Part shown: one piece after another, positions 5,201-9,845 of the stretch | How the letters are laid out: the number at the start of each line of letters is the position of its first letter | How positions within the stretch are numbered: position 1 is the first letter of the stretch | Assembly: GCA_043721235.1 (NCBI GenBank) | Contig: JAYSRE010000128.1 | Coordinates: 1-9,845 of the forward strand | DNA length: 9,845 nt | Reading direction: 5' to 3' | Source: JAAFIP01 sp043721235 | GTDB taxonomy: Bacteria > Pseudomonadota > Gammaproteobacteria > Burkholderiales > Burkholderiaceae_C | Notes under the pieces: model-generated | What the model was told of the DNA's origin: nothing | Database searches by the model: none | Seen by the model: only the letters and a program-made list of their open reading frames with translations | Program-made: the position numbers and the translations under genes

Positions 5201-7450
5201 ATCGGTGATGCTGGCCAGGTTGCCTGCTGCATCGTAGGCGTACGCGGTGGCGTTGTGCTGGGCGTCGATGTCGGCCAGCAGTTGGCCGTCTTTGCTCCAG
5301 CGGCGGGTGCCAAAGCTTTGGGGCTTGCGGCCGTCAGCAAACAGGCGGCGCACGTTGGTGCACAGCCACTGGCTGTTAAAGGTGTACTCCAGCACGCCGC
5401 CCAGTGCGTCGGTAACGTGGGTGACGCCGTCGCTGATGTAGTCGATGGTCTCCTGACCGTTGCCGTCTGAGGTGGTGTTGCGGGTGGCGCGGGCTTGGTA
5501 GCTGGTGGCCAGGGTGATGGGGTGCAGGTTTTGCTGTAGATGATCGAATTGCGCTGGGCTGAGCGTTTTACCAGCTTTGCTGGCAGCCCAGCGCTCGCGC
5601 AGGGCCTCCAGGCTAACCCAAGCCAGGTCGTGGGCAAAGCCGCTGTAGTTGGTGCATTGCACCAGCAGGTGGTGTTGGTAGCTGTAGGTGCGCTGCTCGC
5701 CCAGTACGTTGGCCTGCGCTACCAGGTTGTAGCGCTGGGGTAGAGCGGCAAAGGCTTCTTGGGCGGGGGTAAGGACGTAAGCGACTGCGGGGGCTGCTGC
5801 GGGGGCGTCGGCCTGGGCTGGCGCTGGCTGTTGCGCTGCAGGTTCAGCGCTCTCTGTGGCGTAGATGTAGCTAGCGTGGCAGGTGCGGCTACCGTCGGGG
5901 TGGGCTTCTTCAACCCGGCCTATCCGCGCGGGCACGGCTACTCTGTCTTGGCTGTGGTGTTCAACCTGGGCATCGCGAATAGCCTCAATCACTTGGCCGT
6001 CCACATGGCGAATGCGCATTAACATCTGGCCGGGCTTAGCATCATGGTGGTGTTCTATGGCGGTAAATTTACCGTCACGGGCGGTGCTGCGCGCCAGCAA
6101 ATAGCGCTGCGTAGCCAAGGGCGCGCGCGGCGCTAGCATGGCGTTGATTCCTTGGTAGCCGTGGGGCAGCACGCCGCCGGGGCCTTGCACAAAGGTGTCG
6201 GTGCTGCCGTCGCGCCAGGTTAGGGTGAACTGGCTGTCGCTGTCGCGCAGTAGGGTAAAGCCTTCTGAGCGGTGGTCGTGCATTTGGCCCACGGCCAGCA
6301 CGGGCAGGCGCAGGGCGCGGCCACTGTCTTCGTGGTACACCGTGCCTTGCGGGCACACCGACAGGCTGGAGGTAAAGGGCGTGGCCCAGCGCGCGCCCAG
6401 CAGGCCCCAGTCTGCGGCTTCTGAGCCTGAGCGGTAGCAGCGTGTCCAGACAAACGGGTGTGGGCCTTCGAGCACAAAGTCAGTTTGGCGCAGCACTTCT
6501 TCACCCGTGCCAAAGTGAATGGGTTTTTTGCCAGAGGTGGGGGTGCCGCCAGGGCCTGTGCTTTTGGGGCAGCAGTCAGAGGGTTTGTCTTTTTTGTCGT
6601 CTTTCTTTTGCTCTACTTTGCCGCCATCTTTTTTGGCTTTTGCATCGGCACGCTTTTTTTGCCATTTTTCTACCAGGCCATGCACACCAGGGATTTTTTT
6701 TGCTATGACGTTGCCTCCCACGCTAATACCAGTATCGATCAGCGCCCCTGCGATATCAGGTGTGGCCCCGGTGTCAATAAAGTCTTTGACTAAGCTCAGA
6801 CCGTTACCAGCGGTCGTTGCAACTCCCCCGGCAGCCGTGGTTACTGCACCCACGCCGCCCACCACCACACCGGCAGGGGCCAGCACCGCTGCTACAGATG
6901 CCCCTATACCTGTTAAAGCCGACACACCGGCAGCGCCTTCCATCCCCGCAGCGGTGGTCAACATGTCGCCGCCAGCGGACATGGCAGCCTCACCACCGGA
7001 TTTCAGACTTTCTGCTGTCTCGCCTATTTGCTGGGCATAAGGCTTCAGAAGCTGGCGTGCCGCCTCTGGCGCGCGCTCAAGTGCCTGACCGATAGTATTA
7101 GCTTTATTCATCAGGAATTTTCGAAAGACCTGTAGCGTGTGCGTGCCGTTAGAGCCTTTGGTGCTGCTAAATTCTTTTGAAGTAACCTCTTTGCCTACCG
7201 TGCCGCTCTTAATCCCATTGGCTCTTCCAGCAGCATCGCCTTTAACTGTCGGAATCTTGCTTTTGTTGTGTAAGAACAAAGGCTCGCTTTGAGCCTTCAC
7301 ATTTTTAGAGACTCCCGTTGCATCTTTGAACTCACCAATGATGGTGTAAGGCAATGGCGGGGTACTATTGCCGATGGGTGTTTTGCAGACGTCAGGCAGC
7401 AGGCTGACACAGTAAAAGCGCTTGGATTGGGTGACAGTTTCTTGGGCCAT
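2213..7450 (-). CDS. Rhs polymorphic toxin with PAAR-like N-terminus, T6SS effector
   Basis: This is an intact 1745-residue Rhs effector. Residues 1-115 match a PAAR-like (DUF4150) domain that caps the VgrG tip (LLPDVCKTPIGNSTPPLPY, SKNVKAQSEPLFL, GDAAG). Residues 155-215 are an Ala/Gly-rich hydrophobic segment, the likely membrane-crossing part. Residues 262-290 are a Lys-rich hinge followed by a CC pair. A DUF6531-type start (PIHFGTGEEVLRQTDF) follows near 310. An Ala/Pro/Gln spacer lies around 535-560. From roughly 670 to 1600 there are many YD repeats (YDAAGNLASI, YQYDAAGRL and similar) that build a closed cage. The cage ends with DHLGTPLELIDGTGKVVW, RYYDPDQARYITQDPIGL and the DPLGL motif at 1612-1616, where Rhs proteins self-cleave. 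Residues 1617-1745 are the toxin. The start ATG has no clear Shine-Dalgarno and lies 47 nt after the DUF2169 gene. The gene is followed by its immunity gene. The family call is firm. Confidence 0.95.
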   Translation of the reverse strand: MAQETVTQSKRFYCVSLLPDVCKTPIGNSTPPLPYTIIGEFKDATGVSKNVKAQSEPLFLHNKSKIPTVKGDAAGRANGIKSGTVGKEVTSKEFSSTKGSNGTHTLQVFRKFLMNKANTIGQALERAPEAARQLLKPYAQQIGETAESLKSGGEAAMSAGGDMLTTAAGMEGAAGVSALTGIGASVAAVLAPAGVVVGGVGAVTTAAGGVATTAGNGLSLVKDFIDTGATPDIAGALIDTGISVGGNVIAKKIPGVHGLVEKWQKKRADAKAKKDGGKVEQKKDDKKDKPSDCCPKSTGPGGTPTSGKKPIHFGTGEEVLRQTDFVLEGPHPFVWTRCYRSGSEAADWGLLGARWATPFTSSLSVCPQGTVYHEDSGRALRLPVLAVGQMHDHRSEGFTLLRDSDSQFTLTWRDGSTDTFVQGPGGVLPHGYQGINAMLAPRAPLATQRYLLARSTARDGKFTAIEHHHDAKPGQMLMRIRHVDGQVIEAIRDAQVEHHSQDRVAVPARIGRVEEAHPDGSRTCHASYIYATESAEPAAQQPAPAQADAPAAAPAVAYVLTPAQEAFAALPQRYNLVAQANVLGEQRTYSYQHHLLVQCTNYSGFAHDLAWVSLEALRERWAASKAGKTLSPAQFDHLQQNLHPITLATSYQARATRNTTSDGNGQETIDYISDGVTHVTDALGGVLEYTFNSQWLCTNVRRLFADGRKPQSFGTRRWSKDGQLLADIDAQHNATAYAYDAAGNLASITDAKQRTTQIAYNSQNLPTHVTDALGHTTQRSFDGAGRILQSTDALGHSTHYQYDAAGRLATLTDAKGGAKQLAYDQAGRLVSYTDCSQYTSRYQYDQAGRITATQDAIGNTSQYQYDALGRVTRITHPNKTTESHRYDSEGNLLEHTDALGQATRYRYNGHGLPVERTDAKGQRLHYHYDKALRLVKLVNANAEAYHFSYDSDGRLLSETGFDGKTTSYQYDTAGQLVQSQSNGQITQYIRDDLGQLQAKITDPCPQEAASDDAASNSTSSPASATQQSITRYAYDALDRLTAVSSPAAQQHFSYDAVGQLVEERIAYAITPLSAAQTTGLPHTTAFKLTHTYDPLGNRLQTTLPNGRTVDTQRYGSGHWHGTLWQGSTVVDLERDHLHRETVRQLGSGASQSIGQSSSNGLYSGQNIQQGDHQRLTNTRSYDPQSRLTAITLSKGSGTGSQRLRQRSYQYDPAGNLAQIEDSQRGAIQYRYDPLGQLLGAVQPTFSETFAFDPAGNLLDQTAQQQKDAQAAKNTRLDQLTEQPAAGSSAPRNLPQANERVKLASVTHNLLRQYLGNSYEYDIQGNTVLKRLSPAVSQAPSLLPAQAQAAQNQAAQIAFVYDADNRLVQATRSWTQAGSSTEQIARYTYDAFGRRIAKQVTEQSKTDTTLFVWDGDVLIQEIHPDSTITYLYEPGSFVPLARLESKEGAASYAQPEEQHLPKPAQWGLPQDRHAADAHLASYADHQASQKEQAHQAAWQQKLNQAQQSSEADTLLHYQCDHLGTPLELIDGTGKVVWAARYKAWGRVLRYDKREVEQPLRFQGQYEDQETGLFYNRHRYYDPDQARYITQDPIGLLGGLNNYQYAPNATAWIDPLGLTAGKGGCDPCCGKIPDSNHLYRGVSANHPALPDAKLGTAMPAVPSGGASAAAHNAGNHSGNSQYTSWTRDKNIAIWHANKEGPGGIVLSAPHGAPKEGDCWSWEMSDDIYHEQEVLLKGRRNGLGVHKP
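2216..2602 (-). other. Rhs C-terminal toxin domain, candidate ADP-ribosyltransferase
   Basis: The 129 residues after DPLGL form the variable warhead. It opens with a Cys cluster (C1623, C1626, C1627), then LYRGVSANHP (R1638), SQYTSWTRDKNIAIWHA (S1682), GGIVLSAPHGAP, DCWSWEMS and YHEQEVLLKG (E1728, E1730). The order is an Arg in a YRG strand, an S/T-rich strand motif, then an E-x-E followed by VLL. It matches R-S-E class ADP-ribosyltransferases, which transfer ADP-ribose from NAD+ to a target. The target (protein or RNA) cannot be told from sequence. Base composition falls relative to the Rhs core, consistent with tail exchange. A different NAD-using toxin of similar fold is the main alternative. 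Confidence 0.6.
2227..2231 (-). promoter_or_regulatory. Shine-Dalgarno of the immunity gene
   Basis: AGGAG on the minus strand lies 10 nt before the immunity ATG and inside the last codons of the Rhs gene. With the ATGA overlap it allows both translational coupling and independent initiation. This would help keep immunity protein at least matched to toxin. Confidence 0.6.
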
Positions 7451-7497
7451 GGTGTTGCGCTGTTTGTATTTGTTAGATTAAAAGACCAAGGCAACTG

Positions 7498-9021
7498 TTA
7501 ACTCGTAACCTGCGCAGGTCTGTTCAAAACTGTTTCTTTGGCCGGTGGTGTTTGTAATAGTGCGATGCGTTCTAGCTGGACTTGCTGTGTTGCGTGGTGC
7601 AGCTGTGCTTCCACTAGATTACCGTCTGCTGGCAGACAAATGCGCCACACTAAATGCACCTGGGCTGCATCAAGATCAATCACCACAGTGTCTATCACCA
7701 TAGTGCTCACACTTACTTTTCCAGTTTGGGTGGTGGCCAGTACATACAAAGATTGCAGTGGCAATACAAAACGCAACACGCTGTTGCCGCTCGCGTCAGC
7801 GCGTGCAAACGGTGCATCGGCTGCGCACAGGTTGATAAGGTTGACGCGCTCTTGCCCTACTAGATGATCACACTGCTGGTCTGCAGGCGCACAGTTCCAG
7901 TACCGGTGGCTGAACTCTTTAGGCAGACGTGGAAATTCATTGTCTGCCCACACTTTCTTTTCTTCAATTTTGCCCACCAGCTTGCGCCGTGGCAAATGGG
8001 CCCGCCCGATGATGCCCAGACCAGCTGGCTCTAGCAATGCACCGCCGCGCGCAGTGCGCCAGAACTGGCGAGCGGTAAATGGTGTCTGGGGGTGTTCAAT
8101 GCGCGGTGCGGGCAGCTTGCGTGTGCGCGTGGCCTTGAGATACCACTGGCGGGCAAAGCCGCGCCCGACAGGGTTGGTTTCGCAAGCATCATGCGCTATC
8201 GGCGGCGCATCTTTGTCGGGGTGCTGCGCAATTTGCTCTGGCGTGAGACGATGCTTTTTAACGATGCGTCTTGCCGCTTTGGTGCCTTGCTCTACCCGGC
8301 ATTGCCCGCCTTGAGCAAACTCATAGCGCAGGGGCATGGAAGTGAATTCTTTGGCCCAAGTCAATCGCCACGGATTCAATCTAATCAAACCCAAGGTACA
8401 CCAAGCCAGTAATGTAAAGAACCAAGGCAAGGGCCACACATGTTTGCGTAACTCGCGCTCGCCTGTGACGCTGATGGTTTTATCGACCAACACTTCTCCG
8501 GCGATGCGAGTGTTCTCAGCGCTGGCTAGCTGCTCCTTCCACTGCGCAGACTGTGCATGAGTGATGCTTTGAAACGGGTTCAGCTGATCTGGTCGCACGG
8601 GCAATGCAGCACGTTTGTCTGGCCGCTGCACATGCAGCCGCACTTTAAAGTCTCTTACGGCTTTGCCCTGAGGCGCATAGCCTGCGCCGTTGACGATCAC
8701 ATCGCAATAAGGCTTATAGGGCGCTAAGTCACTTTCTTCGCGCACACTACACGCTAGGTTATCCTCGTAGTACAAGTCCTCTACGTTGAGTTGCGATGGC
8801 TCATCCAGCGCAACTAATTGCGCCTCGCCTAGTGCATTGCAAGCGCCCAGGCTGTAACCCGTCCTGGCCACCAACACATGAAACACTTGGTTGTACTGAT
8901 CTATGGCAGCAAAATGCAGCGCATCAAAGTCGGTGCGGTTGTCAAATACTAAGGGCGCAATATCCAGGTCTGCTGGATTATCCGAATCAACTGGCGGGGT
9001 TGGTGTCAACATCATCGCCAT
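7498..9021 (-). CDS. DUF2169-family T6SS effector accessory/adaptor protein
   Basis: This 507-residue protein has the hallmarks of DUF2169: REESDLAPYKPYCDVIVNG at 94-112, APQGKAVRDFKVRLHV at 116-131, FTSMPLRYEFAQGG at 226-239 and NPVGRGF at 283-289. Members sit between vgrG and PAAR/Rhs effector genes and are thought to act as adaptors or chaperones that help load the effector on VgrG in the producing cell. That fits its place here exactly. It overlaps the end of vgrG by 35 nt and ends 47 nt before rhs, indicating one operon. Three Met codons lie close together (9021, 9015, 9012) with no strong Shine-Dalgarno, so the exact start is uncertain and coupling to vgrG translation is likely. One oddity is a hydrophobic, Trp-rich stretch at about 195-220 (WPLPWFFTLLAWCTLGLI), long enough to span a membrane and unexpected in a soluble adaptor. 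Confidence 0.85.
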   Translation of the reverse strand: MAMMLTPTPPVDSDNPADLDIAPLVFDNRTDFDALHFAAIDQYNQVFHVLVARTGYSLGACNALGEAQLVALDEPSQLNVEDLYYEDNLACSVREESDLAPYKPYCDVIVNGAGYAPQGKAVRDFKVRLHVQRPDKRAALPVRPDQLNPFQSITHAQSAQWKEQLASAENTRIAGEVLVDKTISVTGERELRKHVWPLPWFFTLLAWCTLGLIRLNPWRLTWAKEFTSMPLRYEFAQGGQCRVEQGTKAARRIVKKHRLTPEQIAQHPDKDAPPIAHDACETNPVGRGFARQWYLKATRTRKLPAPRIEHPQTPFTARQFWRTARGGALLEPAGLGIIGRAHLPRRKLVGKIEEKKVWADNEFPRLPKEFSHRYWNCAPADQQCDHLVGQERVNLINLCAADAPFARADASGNSVLRFVLPLQSLYVLATTQTGKVSVSTMVIDTVVIDLDAAQVHLVWRICLPADGNLVEAQLHHATQQVQLERIALLQTPPAKETVLNRPAQVTS

Positions 9022-9845
9022 GGATTTCTACTTTCTTATCGCCGTAGGTGTAAATCTCTTTACCTCTAATTTCAATGCGCCCATCCGCCTTCATCAAGAA
9101 GCTGCTGTCTCCCACTTCAATTTTGAACTCGTCACCTACTGTAATAGTGAACTTGTTGCCCACCATCACGGTCTTTGACAGGCCCACTTGCTCGGCCTGC
9201 ATTAGTCCTACCGTGGTGTTCATGGCCGCCCCCACCGTGGTTTGGTAAGCCGCCCCAATGGTGAGCATCTTGGCCAATGCAATCGTCTCGGTCTTCATCT
9301 TGCCTACCGTCTCTGTTTTATTGCCGCCAATATCGACACTGCGGTTGCTGCCAATCTTGATATCTTCGTTATCGCCCACGCTTTCGCTGCGGTTTTTGCC
9401 TACACTGATAGTTTGGTTATCACCAATGCTAATCGTCTCGTTCTTACCTACGTCTTCATCGCGGTTGTCACCAATGCTCACCTTCTCGTTGTGGTCCACC
9501 CGCTCCGTGCGGTCGTTTTTGACGGTGATCTTCTCGTCGTGGTCTACCGTCTCGGTTCTGTCTCTCTTGATGTGGTTGGTCTCATCGCGGTCGATGTCTT
9601 TGACCCGGTCGCGGCCTACCCATTTCTTCTCGTCGTTCTCTACCTCGGTCAGCTGGTCTTTCTCAGCGTGTAGCCACAGCTGCTCGGCTCCGGTTTTGTC
9701 CTCAAAGCGGAGGGCGTTGGCTTGGCTGTAGGCGCCGCCGGGGGTCGATCTGCTTAAGATGCCGCTTTGGGTTTTGTTGGCGGGCAGCTCCCACGGCGGC
9801 ATGGCGTGCGCATTGGGCACCATGGCGGTGATGATGGGGCGGTCG
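8987..9845 (-). CDS. vgrG: VgrG, T6SS spike protein (C-terminal part, 5' end outside window)
   Basis: The last 285 residues of a VgrG are present and the frame is open at the right edge (DRPIITAMVPNAHAM). The Met at 9823 is internal, not the start. Visible are the NKTQSGILSRSTPGG and ALRFEDKTGAEQLWLHAEKD blocks that follow the OB fold. A long run of short repeats then has the pattern hydrophobic-x-x-N/D-x-x-E/T (for example VDHDEKITVKN, ERVDHNEKVSIG), which forms the gp5-like triangular beta-prism of the spike. The protein ends with GRIEIRGKEIYTYGDKKVEIHG and a short tail with no added effector domain. It is therefore a structural spike whose cargo must come from the adjoining genes: DUF2169 overlaps it by 35 nt and the PAAR-like Rhs follows. 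Roughly the first half to two thirds is missing because of the window boundary, not because the gene is broken. Confidence 0.95.
   Translation of the reverse strand, partial: DRPIITAMVPNAHAMPPWELPANKTQSGILSRSTPGGAYSQANALRFEDKTGAEQLWLHAEKDQLTEVENDEKKWVGRDRVKDIDRDETNHIKRDRTETVDHDEKITVKNDRTERVDHNEKVSIGDNRDEDVGKNETISIGDNQTISVGKNRSESVGDNEDIKIGSNRSVDIGGNKTETVGKMKTETIALAKMLTIGAAYQTTVGAAMNTTVGLMQAEQVGLSKTVMVGNKFTITVGDEFKIEVGDSSFLMKADGRIEIRGKEIYTYGDKKVEIHGDDVDTNPAS

Noticed and set aside
2757..6513. Many long open frames on both strands inside the Rhs gene
   Set aside because: They are shadows of a GC-rich, repeat-rich coding sequence. The 1745-residue frame has continuous domain homology throughout.
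9242..9731. Plus-strand open frames opposite the vgrG beta-prism region
   Set aside because: Their hydrophobic periodicity mirrors the antisense of the short VgrG repeats, and VgrG coding in the other strand is unambiguous.
9469..9823. Using the Met at 9823 as the start of vgrG
   Set aside because: The frame stays open to the window edge and the upstream codons (DRPIITA) fit VgrG, so the true start lies outside the window.

Overview
The window looks like an accessory type VI secretion (T6SS) effector island from a GC-rich betaproteobacterium. Comamonadaceae or a close Burkholderiales relative is the best guess. This rests on high-GC coding sequence, on the family types present (VgrG, DUF2169, Rhs with a PAAR-like front), and on a short dispersed repeat that resembles one I associate with Comamonadaceae genomes. 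The taxonomy is inference.

Right to left on the minus strand, 9845 to 1791 is one effector operon: the 3' part of a vgrG spike gene (cut by the window edge), a DUF2169 accessory or adaptor gene that overlaps it by 35 nt, a 1745-residue Rhs effector, and a small gene whose start overlaps the Rhs stop as ATGA. The Rhs protein carries a PAAR-like tip domain, an Ala/Gly-rich hydrophobic segment, a Lys-rich hinge, a DUF6531/YD-repeat cage ending in DPLGL, and a 129-residue C-terminal toxin. The toxin shows a YRG ... TSWT ... EQEVLLKG pattern, which I read as an R-S-E type ADP-ribosyltransferase fold. The AT-richer 141-residue gene after it is in the position of the cognate immunity gene and has its own Shine-Dalgarno inside the toxin reading frame.

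The working model is that VgrG forms the spike, DUF2169 loads the Rhs protein, the PAAR-like domain caps the spike, the cage holds the toxin until it is delivered into a rival cell, and the last gene protects the producer and its kin.

The left 1.8 kb is rearranged. Positions 1-129 are a minus-strand internal piece of a second vgrG that stops abruptly where a roughly 68-bp dispersed repeat begins. Two more copies of the repeat bracket an intact plus-strand DDE transposase/integrase gene (395-1402) in inverted orientation. Between that gene and the immunity gene lie a perfect hairpin over the transposase stop, a 51-bp tandem duplication, and a ten-unit hexanucleotide microsatellite. The microsatellite abuts the immunity stop codon and supplies ten further in-frame stops. 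No tRNA, rRNA or CRISPR array was seen.
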